Source: Pseudomonas fluorescens (lineage in GTDB: Bacteria; Pseudomonadota; Gammaproteobacteria; Pseudomonadales; Pseudomonadaceae). From it: DNA of 64,000 nt. The stretch spans positions 4,464,001 to 4,528,000 of the forward strand of contig NZ_CP038438.1 of the NCBI RefSeq assembly GCF_004683905.1, written 5' to 3'. The stretch's first letter is position 1. Every line of letters begins with the position of its first letter. The notes under the pieces are model-generated. The model saw nothing but the letters and a program-made list of their open reading frames with translations, did no database searches and was not told the DNA's origin. The position numbers and the translations under genes are program-made. Shown here in pieces: positions 17,019 to 25,524 of the stretch.

Positions 17019-17737
17019 AGCGCCAGATCCACACAGGCTTCAGGGACGAACAGGTAGCCTTTGCTACGGATGGTCTTGATCAGGCGCGGATGGTCGGGGT
17101 CATCGCCAATCTTCGGGCGAATGCGCGAGATGCGCACATCGATCGAGCGGTCCTGACCGTCATAGCCGATGCCGCGCAACGCAGTGAAGATTTCTTCGCG
17201 AGAGAGGATTCGCCCGGCGTTCGACACCAACAGCCAGAGCAGGTCGAATTCGGCACTGGTCAGTTCGATGCCGCTGTCGCTGAGCCAGGCTTCGCGCAAG
17301 GCGTTGTCCACCACCAGCGGGCCGAATTGCAGGCGACGGCTTTTTTCCGCGATCGGTTCGGCGCTGTCACTGCGTCGCAGCAAGGCCTGAATGCGCGCGA
17401 GCAACAGCCGTGGACGCACCGGTTTGCACACGTAATCGTCAGCGCCGAGGTCGAGACCCTGAATCTGGTCAGCATCGTCGGTGCGCGCGGTGAGCATCAG
17501 GATCGGCCCGTCGTAACGATCGCGCACCTTGCGGCAAATGCTCAGGCCGTCTTCACCGGGCAGCATCAGGTCGAGGATCACCAGGTCCGGCTGCTCCTTG
17601 ATGATCCGCGCCGCCGCCAGCGCGCCGTTGCCTTCGATCTCCACGCGCAATCCATTGGCTTGCAGGTATTCGCGGGTGAGTTCGGCCAGACGCTGGTCGT
17701 CCTCGACTATCAATACCTGCCAGGCTTCTTGCTCCAC
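17015..17737 (-). CDS. rstA: Response regulator, RstA-like (OmpR family)
   Basis: A 240-residue OmpR-family regulator. The receiver has the acidic pair in IVEDDQRL, the phospho-accepting aspartate in LVILDLMLPGEDG, and the conserved lysine in DDYVCKPV. The C-terminal winged helix shows the GYDGQDRSIDVRISRIRPKIG recognition region. It forms a two-gene operon with the kinase downstream. The target genes cannot be read from this window. Confidence 0.88.
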   Translation of the reverse strand: MEQEAWQVLIVEDDQRLAELTREYLQANGLRVEIEGNGALAAARIIKEQPDLVILDLMLPGEDGLSICRKVRDRYDGPILMLTARTDDADQIQGLDLGADDYVCKPVRPRLLLARIQALLRRSDSAEPIAEKSRRLQFGPLVVDNALREAWLSDSGIELTSAEFDLLWLLVSNAGRILSREEIFTALRGIGYDGQDRSIDVRISRIRPKIGDDPDHPRLIKTIRSKGYLFVPEACVDLAL

Positions 17738-17799
17738 CGGTGACCTCTGCTTGCTGTTTTTATTAATAAGGAAGAATGCTCGGCCTGACTCAATTCCCC

Positions 17800-17889
17800 T
17801 GTGGGAGCGGGCTTGCTCGCGAAGACGGCGGCATGGTCAACATGGAAATTGCCTGACCCGCCGCTTTCGCGAGCAAGCCCGCTCCCACA
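17800..17889. repeat. REP doublet (REPIN)
   Basis: Inverted GGGAGCGGGCTTGCTCGCGA pair upstream of rstA, in the 850-bp region between rstA and nrdA. Confidence 0.9.
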
Positions 17890-18142
17890 TTTTTCCCGTC
17901 TTTTTGTCATCTTTCGGGAAGATAAGAATGGGTAAACACTGCCCGATTGTATAAACGGCGTACAGCCAGAACACAAGTCGGCAAATGCGTTCGGACAAGG
18001 CGGTTTTTTGTGGTAGGGTTCGCGCCCTTAAAAATCCGCTGAAGCGTTTTTCCCGAGTGAAAAACAGTGACAAACGGTCTAACTCAGCAGGTTCGCGGCC
18101 TACACGCGAATCAGCCCTTTCGCACACAATTTACGCACAGGT

Positions 18143-18151
18143 TTATCCACA
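18143..18151 (+). promoter_or_regulatory. DnaA box upstream of nrdA
   Basis: TTATCCACA is a perfect match to the high-affinity DnaA box. It lies about 440 bp before the nrdA start. In E. coli nrdAB is controlled by DnaA, so the site is plausible here, though a single 9-mer can occur by chance. Confidence 0.5.
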
Positions 18152-18194
18152 GGCTATACGTTGCAATACTCCCCCAAAACGCATTATCTTGTAG
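18149..18194 (+). promoter_or_regulatory. Possible NrdR box pair
   Basis: Two 16-mers, ACAGGCTATACGTTGC (18149-18164) and ACGCATTATCTTGTAG (18179-18194), partly match the NrdR consensus ACACWATATATWGTGT (the second clearly better) and start 30 bp apart; known pairs are 31-32 bp apart. This is a weak call. Confidence 0.3.
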
Positions 18195-18206
18195 CCCGTG
18201 CGTAAA

Positions 18207-18229
18207 AAAACCCTACATGTAGGGGTTTT
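18207..18229. promoter_or_regulatory. Dyad in the nrdA leader
   Basis: ACCCTACATGTAGGGGT is flanked by A-rich and T-rich runs. It could be an operator or an attenuator-like hairpin in the region between the DnaA box and nrdA. Confidence 0.35.
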
Positions 18230-18539
18230 CGCAAAAAACCAAACACAAACCGGACAGTGAATTCAAGGCTTTTTATTGCCATTGTCGGGTTGAACCAAAC
18301 GTATTTTCGAAAGCCCAAACCGCGCCTGCGGATGGCTACCGTTTTTCAGTCGACCACGACGATAACGGTACGGGTGTTGCAGTGACGAATCTGCTCCCCG
18401 AAAGGAATGCGGTCTCACGCGTATCGCGCGAACCGAAGACTTCGGCATGGAAGCGGCGCTCACAAGGCCCCCTTCCTGAACTGTCCCGAAGTCGTTATGC
18501 CCGGCGCGTGCCGGTTGTAGTGCTTCAGGACGGAACGGT

Positions 18540-18558
18540 GGGCACCTTGATGGTGCCC
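18540..18558 (+). promoter_or_regulatory. Hairpin just upstream of the nrdA ribosome site
   Basis: Perfect stem GGGCACC-TTGAT-GGTGCCC ends 29 bases before the nrdA ATG and 18 bases before its GGAG box. It is not followed by T residues, so it is not a terminator. Confidence 0.5.
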
Positions 18559-18587
18559 AAACAAACATAGAGAACGTGGAGACACCC

Positions 18588-21482
18588 ATGCAAACCGACA
18601 CAACTCGCGAGAACCCGCAGGGCACCTTGCCGCAGGCCGCCGATTCGAATTCGGATCTGGCCGCCACCGCGCCTGGTCAACTGCGCGTGATCAAGCGTAA
18701 TGGCACTGTCGTTCCTTACACCGATGACAAGATCACCGTCGCTATCACCAAAGCGTTTCTCGCAGTTGAGGGCGGCACCGCTGCCGCTTCGTCGCGAATC
18801 CACGACACCGTTGCGCGCCTGACCGAACAGGTCACCGCGACCTTCAAGCGTCGCATGCCGTCGGGCGGCACCATCCACATCGAAGAGATCCAGGACCAGG
18901 TCGAACTGGCCCTGATGCGTGCCGGCGAGCAGAAAGTCGCTCGTGACTACGTGATCTACCGTGACGGCCGCTCGAAAGAACGCGCAGCCCATGCGCCGGT
19001 AGAAGCTGCGGTCGACGCGCACCCGTCGATCCGCATCACCCGTGCCGATGGCAGCCTCGCGCCGCTGGACATGGGCCGCCTGAACACCATCGTCACCGAA
19101 GCCTGCGAAGGCCTGGCTGAAGTCGACGGCGACCTGATCCAGCGCGAAACCCTGAAGAACCTGTACGACGGCGTGGCCCTGAACGACGTCAACACCGCAC
19201 TGGTAATGACCGCGCGTACCCTGGTCGAGCGCGAGCCGAACTACTCGTTCGTCACCGCCCGCCTGCTGATGGACACCCTGCGTGCCGAAGGCCTGGGCTT
19301 CCTGGGTGTGGCCGAGAGCGCCACTCACCACGAGATGGCCGACCTGTACGCCAAGGCACTGCCGGCTTACATCGCCAAAGGTATCGAGTTCGAACTGCTG
19401 AACCCTGTGCTGGCCACCTTCGACCTGGAAAAACTGGGCAAGGCGATCAACCACGAGCGCGATCAGCAATTCACCTACCTGGGCCTGCAGACCCTGTACG
19501 ACCGTTACTTCATCCACAAGGATGGCGTGCGTTTCGAACTGCCGCAGATCTTCTTCATGCGCGTGGCCATGGGCCTGGCGATCGAAGAGAAGCAGAAAGA
19601 AGACCGTGCGATCGAGTTCTACAACCTGCTGTCGTCCTTTGACTACATGGCTTCGACTCCGACCCTGTTCAACGCCGGTACCCTGCGTCCACAGCTGTCG
19701 AGCTGCTACCTGACCACCGTTCCGGACGACCTGTCGGGCATCTACCACGCGATTCACGACAACGCCATGTTGTCGAAATTCGCTGGCGGCCTGGGCAACG
19801 ACTGGACCCCTGTGCGTGCACTGGGTTCGTACATCAAAGGCACCAACGGCAAGTCGCAAGGCGTGGTTCCGTTCCTGAAAGTAGTGAACGACACCGCCGT
19901 AGCCGTTAACCAGGGTGGCAAGCGCAAAGGCGCTGTGTGTGCCTACCTGGAAACCTGGCACATGGACATCGAAGAGTTCATCGAACTGCGCAAGAACACC
20001 GGTGATGATCGTCGTCGTACCCACGACATGAACACCGCCAACTGGATCCCTGACCTGTTCATGAAGCGTGTCTTCGATGACGGCAAGTGGACCCTGTTCT
20101 CGCCATCCGAAGTACCGGACCTGCACGACCTGACCGGCAAAGCCTTCGAAGAGCGCTACGAGTACTACGAAGCCCTGACCGAGTACCCGGGCAAGGTCAA
20201 GCTGTTCAAGACCATCCAGGCCAAAGACCTGTGGCGCAAAATGCTCTCCATGCTGTTCGAAACCGGCCACCCATGGCTGACTTTCAAGGATCCGTGCAAC
20301 CTGCGTAGCCCGCAGCAGCACGTCGGCGTGGTTCACAGCTCGAACCTGTGCACCGAGATCACCTTGAACACCAACAAGGACGAGATCGCCGTTTGCAACC
20401 TGGGCTCGATCAACCTGCCGAACCACATCGTCGACGGCAAGCTGGACACCGCCAAGCTGCAACGCACCGTGAACACCGCCGTGCGCATGCTCGACAACGT
20501 GATCGACATCAACTACTACTCGGTGCCGCAAGCGAAGAACTCCAACTTCCGCCACCGTCCGGTCGGTCTGGGCATCATGGGCTTCCAGGACGCGCTGTAC
20601 CTGCAGCACATCCCTTACGGTTCCGACGCTGCCGTCGAGTTCGCCGACAAGTCGATGGAAGCGGTCAGCTACTACGCGATCCAGGCGTCCTGCGACCTGG
20701 CCGACGAGCGTGGTGCTTACGAGACCTTCAACGGTTCGCTGTGGTCCAAAGGCATCCTGCCACTGGATTCGCAACAGATCCTGATCGAGCAACGTGGCCA
20801 GAAGTACATCGACGTTGACCTGAACGAAACCCTGGACTGGGCACCGGTTCGCGCCCGTGTACAGAAAGGCATTCGTAACTCCAACATCATGGCCATCGCA
20901 CCGACCGCAACCATCGCCAACATCACCGGCGTATCGCAGTCGATCGAACCGACCTACCAGAACCTGTATGTGAAATCGAACCTGTCGGGCGAATTCACCG
21001 TGATCAACCCGTACCTGGTTCGCGACCTCAAGGCTCGCGGTCTGTGGGACTCGGTCATGATCAACGACCTGAAGTACTACGACGGTTCGGTTCAGCAGAT
21101 CGAGCGCATCCCGCAAGAACTCAAAGAGCTCTACGCGACCGCGTTCGAAGTGGACACCAAGTGGATCGTTGACGCCGCCAGCCGTCGTCAGAAGTGGATC
21201 GACCAGGCCCAGTCGCTGAACCTGTACATCGCCGGCGCCTCGGGCAAGAAGCTCGACGTGACCTACCGCATGGCCTGGTACCGTGGTCTGAAAACCACTT
21301 ACTACCTCCGTGCCCTGGCTGCGACCAGCACCGAGAAGTCGACCATCAACACCGGCAAGCTGAACGCTGTTTCCAGCGGCGGCAACCACGGCGACGATTC
21401 GGTTCTGGCAGCTCCGGCCGGCCCAGCGCCAGTGCCAAAGGCTTGCGCGATCGACGAGCCGGATTGCGAAGCTTGCCAATAA
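18588..21482 (+). CDS. nrdA: Class Ia ribonucleoside-diphosphate reductase, alpha subunit
   Basis: A 964-residue large subunit. Residues 20-110 form an ATP-cone allosteric domain (VIKRNGTVVPYTDDKI), with further cone-like sequence to about 240. The ten-stranded barrel carries the substrate cysteines (QLSSCYLTT, and SSNLCTEITLNT with the catalytic N-x-C-x-E triad), and the C-terminus has the redox shuttle pair CEAC two residues from the end. It reduces ribonucleotides to deoxyribonucleotides with NrdB and thioredoxin. The ATG with GGAG eight bases upstream is preferred over a GTG four codons earlier. The usual partner nrdB is not adjacent. Confidence 0.96.
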   Translation: MQTDTTRENPQGTLPQAADSNSDLAATAPGQLRVIKRNGTVVPYTDDKITVAITKAFLAVEGGTAAASSRIHDTVARLTEQVTATFKRRMPSGGTIHIEEIQDQVELALMRAGEQKVARDYVIYRDGRSKERAAHAPVEAAVDAHPSIRITRADGSLAPLDMGRLNTIVTEACEGLAEVDGDLIQRETLKNLYDGVALNDVNTALVMTARTLVEREPNYSFVTARLLMDTLRAEGLGFLGVAESATHHEMADLYAKALPAYIAKGIEFELLNPVLATFDLEKLGKAINHERDQQFTYLGLQTLYDRYFIHKDGVRFELPQIFFMRVAMGLAIEEKQKEDRAIEFYNLLSSFDYMASTPTLFNAGTLRPQLSSCYLTTVPDDLSGIYHAIHDNAMLSKFAGGLGNDWTPVRALGSYIKGTNGKSQGVVPFLKVVNDTAVAVNQGGKRKGAVCAYLETWHMDIEEFIELRKNTGDDRRRTHDMNTANWIPDLFMKRVFDDGKWTLFSPSEVPDLHDLTGKAFEERYEYYEALTEYPGKVKLFKTIQAKDLWRKMLSMLFETGHPWLTFKDPCNLRSPQQHVGVVHSSNLCTEITLNTNKDEIAVCNLGSINLPNHIVDGKLDTAKLQRTVNTAVRMLDNVIDINYYSVPQAKNSNFRHRPVGLGIMGFQDALYLQHIPYGSDAAVEFADKSMEAVSYYAIQASCDLADERGAYETFNGSLWSKGILPLDSQQILIEQRGQKYIDVDLNETLDWAPVRARVQKGIRNSNIMAIAPTATIANITGVSQSIEPTYQNLYVKSNLSGEFTVINPYLVRDLKARGLWDSVMINDLKYYDGSVQQIERIPQELKELYATAFEVDTKWIVDAASRRQKWIDQAQSLNLYIAGASGKKLDVTYRMAWYRGLKTTYYLRALAATSTEKSTINTGKLNAVSSGGNHGDDSVLAAPAGPAPVPKACAIDEPDCEACQ

Positions 21483-21526
21483 GCTGAGCCGGGTCAGGCG
21501 TCGCGAGACGCCTGATGCTTCCAGGC

Positions 21527-21573
21527 AAAAGAAAACCCCCGACAGACTTCTGGTTTGTCGGGGGTTTTCTTTT
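21527..21573 (+). terminator. Strong Rho-independent terminator of nrdA
   Basis: Eighteen-base perfect arms (CCCCCGACA core flanked by AAAAGAAAA and TTTTCTTTT) enclose an 11-base loop. It starts 45 bases after the nrdA stop, which makes read-through to any downstream gene unlikely. Confidence 0.93.
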
Positions 21574-21588
21574 GTCTGCCATTTAACT

Positions 21589-21677
21589 GTAGGAGCTGTC
21601 GAGTGCAACGAGGCTGCGATCTTTTGATCTTTAGTGCTGCTGCCACAGATCAAAAGATCGCAGCCTTCGGCAGCTCC
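21589..21677. repeat. Inverted repeat, GCTGCGATCTTTTGATC family
   Basis: AGGCTGCGATCTTTTGATCT pairs with AGATCAAAAGATCGCAGCCT. This is another short intergenic repeat type, flanked by AGGAGCTG and CAGCTCC ends. Confidence 0.8.
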
Positions 21678-21693
21678 AGAGGATGAGTACATC

Positions 21694-21800
21694 TGGCAGG
21701 CCGCCATCGCTGGCAAGCCAGCTCCCACAGGGACTGGATGCATTCGGATAGAGAGTGGTTGGCTGGCAGGCCGCCATCGCCAGCAGGCTGGCTTCCACAG
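21694..21800. repeat. Direct repeat, GGCAGGCCGCCATCGC type
   Basis: Two direct copies start with TGGCAGGCCGCCATCGC (near 21694 and 21764) and each continues to a GCTCCCACAG or GCTTCCACAG end. They are partial REP-like sequences. Confidence 0.7.
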
Positions 21801-21904
21801 AAGAGCAAAAGCCAAGCGCATGCTTTTCACCACTCAATGGCCGAGTGTCAGCTCGCCGAAAGCTTTTGATTTTGCCGTACCGGCCCCGTCGGCAGGCTGA
21901 GTGG

Positions 21905-22145
21905 AGGGGTTTATTCGGGGGTGGGAGCGCAGCGACCGTTTGGCGCAGCCAAACACATCGAGAGAAGGTGCAGCGAAGCAAACCGTAGGCGATGCCCCCG
22001 GATGAATCCCGTAGCGAAGGAACCCGAGCCTAAGCGAGGGCCGAACGTTGGGGCCAAGCGTTTTGGTTACTTTTGGGCGTCTGCAAAAGTGACTCGCCGT
22101 AAGGGCGAAACCCTAAGTAGCCGTTACCGCAGCAACGGATAAGCC
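21905..22145. repeat. Non-coding repeat-like segment downstream of nrdA
   Basis: GC-rich intergenic sequence with the stretch GGTTACTTTTGGGCGTCTGC and AAAAGTGACTCGCCGTAAGG that I associate with dispersed elements in Pseudomonas. A 73-codon ORF (21921-22142) covers it, but it has no ribosome site or recognisable domain, so I treat the segment as a repeat and not a gene. Confidence 0.5.
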
Positions 22146-22160
22146 CACAAAACAATAGCC

Positions 22161-22189
22161 CACAAAAAAGCCCCTCAAAAAGAGGGGCT
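22161..22189 (-). terminator. Rho-independent terminator of the flgBCDE operon
   Basis: AGCCCCTC-AAAAA-GAGGGGCT, followed on the minus strand by a run of six T residues, 25 bases after the flgE stop. Confidence 0.9.
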
Positions 22190-22213
22190 CCCTTGCACAA
22201 CCAGAAACCGCAA

Positions 22214-23530
22214 TCAGGTCATCTGAATGATGGTCTGCATAATGGTGCTCTGCGTCGAAATGGTCTTCGCATTCGCCTGATAGTTGCTCTGGCCCTTGAT
22301 CAGGTCTACCAGCTCGTTGGTCAGGTTAACGTTCGACTCTTCCAGCGAGTTGGATACCACCTCACCCAAGGTCCCGGTTTTCGGCGCGTCGTAGCCCGGA
22401 ATACCGGAAGCGAAGGTCTCTTTCCAGCTGGTACCACCGATAGCCTGCAGGCCCTGTTCGTTGGTGAAGCTGGCCAGCGCAACCTGGCCGATGGCCTTGC
22501 TCTGGTTGTTGCTGAAGTTGGCGAACAGGGTACCGGTGCCATCAATGGTCAGGTTGGTGATCTGGCCAGTGGCGTAACCATCCTGAGTCGGGATCGAACG
22601 GGCGGTATCGGCGTTGTACTGGGTGGTCTGAGCCATCGAAATGGTGATGCCTGCCGGGTTCGCGGCTGCACCATTAGGCTTGAATGTACCGTTGATCACA
22701 TTACCCGGGACCCAGCCACTGAGCTTGAGGTCACTGCTGATCACCGGACCCGGCAGAGTGCTGACCTGAGTCAGCTTGCCAGCGGAGTCAAACGTCATGG
22801 TCGAAGGTGTCGGCGCGGTGACCTTCGGATCGCTACCGGTAGCGTCCGGATTACGACCGTCTACCAGGGTGTAGACCTTCCAGGTGTTGGCACCGGTCTT
22901 GACCACGTACTGATCCATCGGGTGCATGTTGCCCTGACTGTCATAGATCGGCGTGCTGAACGATTTGGTGTAGGTCGCGAGGTTGTTCGGATCGAACTTG
23001 CCGGCGGGCACTGTGTCGTCGATTACTGGAGCGGTCGAGTCCAGGTTGATGGTCGAGGTCACCAGCGAGGTGGACTTCGGCGCCAGGTTGGAAGTGTCGA
23101 TCTTCAGGTCAGTCAGCACACCATTGATGATCTTGCCGTTGGCATCCACACCGTAACCCTGCAGGCGCGAGGTGTAGTCGGTGTTGGTGATGTAACCAGC
23201 GTTGTCGACCTTGAAGGTACCGGCACGGGTATAGGAAACCGAACCGTTGTTGCTCATGGTGAAGAAACCGGAACCGTTGATACCCATGTCCAGCACGTTA
23301 CCGGTGTTGTTGATGTCACCCTGGGTGAACTGCTGAGAAACGTTGGCCAGGCGTACACCGTTACCGATGACCTTGCTGCCACTGCCCAGACGGGTCGACG
23401 AGTAAACGTCTTCGAATTCTGCACGGGACGATTTGAAACCGGCGGTCGCGACGTTGGCGATGTTGTTGCCGGTCACGTCCAGTTGTTTGTTGGCTGCATA
23501 GAGACCGCTAAGGCCGATATTGAAAGACAT
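22214..23530 (-). CDS. flgE: Flagellar hook protein FlgE
   Basis: A 438-residue hook subunit. The N-terminal rod/hook signature (FNIGLSGLYAANKQLDVTGNNIANVAT) and the C-terminal helix with the SNVNLTNELVDLIKGQSNYQANAKT motif form the coiled core; the middle is the variable surface-exposed D1-D2 part. FlgE is exported by the flagellar type III system and polymerises on the rod under the FlgD cap. It is the last gene of flgB-flgC-flgD-flgE and is followed by a terminator. Confidence 0.97.
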   Translation of the reverse strand: MSFNIGLSGLYAANKQLDVTGNNIANVATAGFKSSRAEFEDVYSSTRLGSGSKVIGNGVRLANVSQQFTQGDINNTGNVLDMGINGSGFFTMSNNGSVSYTRAGTFKVDNAGYITNTDYTSRLQGYGVDANGKIINGVLTDLKIDTSNLAPKSTSLVTSTINLDSTAPVIDDTVPAGKFDPNNLATYTKSFSTPIYDSQGNMHPMDQYVVKTGANTWKVYTLVDGRNPDATGSDPKVTAPTPSTMTFDSAGKLTQVSTLPGPVISSDLKLSGWVPGNVINGTFKPNGAAANPAGITISMAQTTQYNADTARSIPTQDGYATGQITNLTIDGTGTLFANFSNNQSKAIGQVALASFTNEQGLQAIGGTSWKETFASGIPGYDAPKTGTLGEVVSNSLEESNVNLTNELVDLIKGQSNYQANAKTISTQSTIMQTIIQMT

Positions 23531-23560
23531 ATTCCACTCCTTTGTGCCGGTTAGTCGGCT

Positions 23561-24289
23561 CTATATACCAATGGTTTGTACTTTGGACAGGGCGACGGTG
23601 CCCTTGCCGGACAGGTTGAGCATCAGCTCGCCACCGGTCTGGCTGATGGTCACGCTGTTGACCGTGGCTGGCAGGTAGGTCGCCATATCGGTCGCGGTGC
23701 CATTGATCGAGGCGTTGGCTTTGACGGTATAGGTACCGGTCTTCACCAGATTGCCGTCCTTGTCCTTGCCGTCCCAGGTGAAGCTCGCGCTGCCTGCGGC
23801 GCGACTGCCCAGATCGATGGTGCGAACCACCGTGCCGCTGCTGTCGGTAATGCTGACGGTGCCACCGGCAATCGACGACGGCACGGTGACCGAACCGGTC
23901 ATGCCTTTGCTTGGGTCGTCCAATTGCACGGTGTTGGTCTGCACGATCACGTTACGGCCAACCAGCGACGACGCCTGCAGGGCTTGCGAGGAGCTGTAGT
24001 TGCCGGCCAGCGAACTGACGGTGCTGTTGAGGGTGGTGATGCCCTCAAGGCTGCTGAACTGCGCCAACTGCGCTACGAAAGCGCTGTTGTCCTGCGGATC
24101 AAGCGGGTTCTGGTTTTTCAGCTGGGTGACCAGCAGTTGCAGGAACGCATCCTTGCCCAGGGCTTTGCCGCCAGTGGCGCTGTTGGTGGCCGAAGCAATG
24201 CCACCGGTGGTCGAACTGCTCGTTTTCTTCGAGGAGTTCGCCAGGATGTCATTCATGCTCAGGCTGCTGGTGGTATCGGAAACACTCAT
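23561..24289 (-). CDS. flgD: Flagellar hook cap protein FlgD
   Basis: A 242-residue hook-assembly scaffold. The N-terminal conserved part (KDAFLQLLVTQLKNQNPLDP) is the family signature; a serine/threonine-rich export leader precedes it. The rest holds the FlgD Ig-like and Tudor-like regions (SFTWDGKDKDGN). FlgD caps the growing hook and is displaced by HAPs. It lies 30 bases upstream of flgE and 15 bases downstream of flgC on the minus strand. Confidence 0.96.
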   Translation of the reverse strand: MSVSDTTSSLSMNDILANSSKKTSSSTTGGIASATNSATGGKALGKDAFLQLLVTQLKNQNPLDPQDNSAFVAQLAQFSSLEGITTLNSTVSSLAGNYSSSQALQASSLVGRNVIVQTNTVQLDDPSKGMTGSVTVPSSIAGGTVSITDSSGTVVRTIDLGSRAAGSASFTWDGKDKDGNLVKTGTYTVKANASINGTATDMATYLPATVNSVTISQTGGELMLNLSGKGTVALSKVQTIGI

Positions 24290-24304
24290 GGCCGTCGCCC
24301 CTTA

Positions 24305-24748
24305 TTACTGACCGAGGGTCAGTACCTTCTGCATCATGGTTTTGGCGGTGTTCATCATTTCGGCGTTGGTCTGGAACGAACGGCTCGCGGAAATCATGTC
24401 AGCCATTTCTTCCACCACGTTGACGTTCGGGTAGTAGACGTAGCCCTTGGCGTCAGCGGCCGGATGGTTCGGCTCGTAACGCGCTTCGAGATTGCTCTGG
24501 TCTTCGACCACGCCAAGTACCTGCACGCCCTGCCCTGCGGCGTCCTGGCTCTGGAACAGCGAGTTGCTGCCACTGTTCTGGCCGCCCTGGAACATGGTGG
24601 CGAACACCGGGTGACGGGCGCGGTAGGTCTGGTCAATGCTCGACGAAACGGTTTCGGCGTTGGCGATGTTCGAAGCCACGGTGTTCAGACGCGTGGTTTG
24701 TGCGCTCATGCCGCTGCCGGCAATGTTGAAAACGCTGGACAGGGACAT
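24305..24748 (-). CDS. flgC: Flagellar basal-body rod protein FlgC
   Basis: A 147-residue rod protein. The N-terminal FNIAGSGMSAQTTRLNTVASNIANAE and the C-terminal NVVEEMADMISASRSFQTNAE are the conserved rod motifs that form the coiled core. FlgC is part of the proximal rod with FlgB and FlgF. It starts three bases after the flgB stop and should be translated from the same mRNA. Confidence 0.96.
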   Translation of the reverse strand: MSLSSVFNIAGSGMSAQTTRLNTVASNIANAETVSSSIDQTYRARHPVFATMFQGGQNSGSNSLFQSQDAAGQGVQVLGVVEDQSNLEARYEPNHPAADAKGYVYYPNVNVVEEMADMISASRSFQTNAEMMNTAKTMMQKVLTLGQ

Positions 24749-24751
24749 GGA

Positions 24752-25159
24752 TTACTCTCCGCGCAGGGCTGACACCAGCCCTTTGAATTTGCTGTTGAGC
24801 AGGGTGAAGCTGGCCTGGAAGCCGACCGCGTTTTCCGCGTAGTTCGACTGCTCAAGCTGAGCGTCCACGGTGTTCTGGTCGATCGAAGGCTGCATCGGCG
24901 TGCGATACATCAGCGATTCGTCGCCATTGCCCAGGCCTTCAGCTTCGATGTGACGGCTGTTGGTCATGTTCAGGGCGATGGTGCCGTTGGCGTTCTTCTG
25001 GGTCTGTGCTTCGAGCACTTTGGAGAAGTCCAGATCCCGAGCCTTGTAGTTCGGGGTATCGGCGTTGGCGATGTTGTTGGCCAGCACTTCGGCACGCTGG
25101 GCGCGGAAGCCCAATGCCTTTTCGTGAATGCCGAGCGCTTTATCGAAGCTGATGCTCAT
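24752..25159 (-). CDS. flgB: Flagellar basal-body rod protein FlgB
   Basis: A 135-residue proximal rod protein: MSISFDKALGIHEKALGFR, then the ANNIANADTPNYKARDLDF motif and the C-terminal NTVDAQLEQSNYAENAV segment. The start at 25159 is the normal family start; the reading frame continues upstream through the promoter and is not coding there. First gene of flgBCDE, with a perfect-consensus sigma54 promoter 43 bp upstream. Confidence 0.96.
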   Translation of the reverse strand: MSISFDKALGIHEKALGFRAQRAEVLANNIANADTPNYKARDLDFSKVLEAQTQKNANGTIALNMTNSRHIEAEGLGNGDESLMYRTPMQPSIDQNTVDAQLEQSNYAENAVGFQASFTLLNSKFKGLVSALRGE

Positions 25160-25201
25160 GTCGGGAACCTTCGGGTGACCGGTTTTTCGTACCTGAGCTT
25201 T

Positions 25202-25217
25202 AGCAAGCGCCGTGCCA
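25202..25217 (-). promoter_or_regulatory. Sigma54 promoter of flgBCDE
   Basis: TGGCACG-GCGC-TTGCT on the minus strand is a perfect match to the RpoN consensus. The predicted start near 25190 gives a 30-base leader. Control by the flagellar activator FleQ (or FleR) is expected from P. aeruginosa. Confidence 0.92.
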
Positions 25218-25262
25218 AACAGAACAACCCCCCATAAACCGGGGCTTTGCGAGGAGCCGGCA

Positions 25263-25322
25263 AAGCGGCAATGCCAGAAAAGCGGCAACCGGTTTCCGCT
25301 GGCTGCCGCTTTTCTGCCGCTT
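25263..25322. promoter_or_regulatory. Four AAGCGGCA motifs upstream of the flgB promoter
   Basis: AAGCGGCA occurs twice on the plus strand (25263-25270, 25280-25287) and twice inverted (25304-25311, 25315-25322). The middle pair forms a perfect 12-bp inverted repeat (AGAAAAGCGGCA). The cluster lies about 73-132 bp upstream of the predicted start, as an activator site would. Confidence 0.55.
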
Positions 25323-25348
25323 GCGTGCTCTCGCCGACACCGGACAAC

Positions 25349-25437
25349 TGTGGGAGCGGGCTTGCTCGCGAAAGCGTCATCTAAGTCAGTATTTGTTTTC
25401 CTGACACACCGCCTTCGCGAGCAAGCCCGCTCCCACA
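25349..25437. repeat. REP doublet (REPIN)
   Basis: Inverted GGGAGCGGGCTTGCTCGCGA pair between cheR and flgB. Confidence 0.9.
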
Positions 25438-25473
25438 GGGGATTTGTGGTGTGTGAGGGAGATAATTCAGGCA

Positions 25474-25504
25474 CAAAAAAACGGGAGCCCCCAAGGACTC
25501 CCGT
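25474..25504 (-). terminator. Rho-independent terminator of cheVR
   Basis: ACGGGAG-CCCCCAAGGA-CTCCCGT followed on the minus strand by seven T residues, about 20 bases after the cheR stop. Confidence 0.92.
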
Positions 25505-25524
25505 TTCTCGTGTTGCCGATGCAA

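Noticed and set aside
18525..21833. A 1102-codon open frame on the minus strand opposite nrdA
   Set aside because: It is the antisense shadow of nrdA in GC-rich DNA; the predicted protein has no recognisable domain and lacks a ribosome site.
21921..22142. A possible 73-residue protein downstream of nrdA
   Set aside because: It covers a segment that looks like a dispersed repeat and has no ribosome site; the protein is basic and low in pattern.
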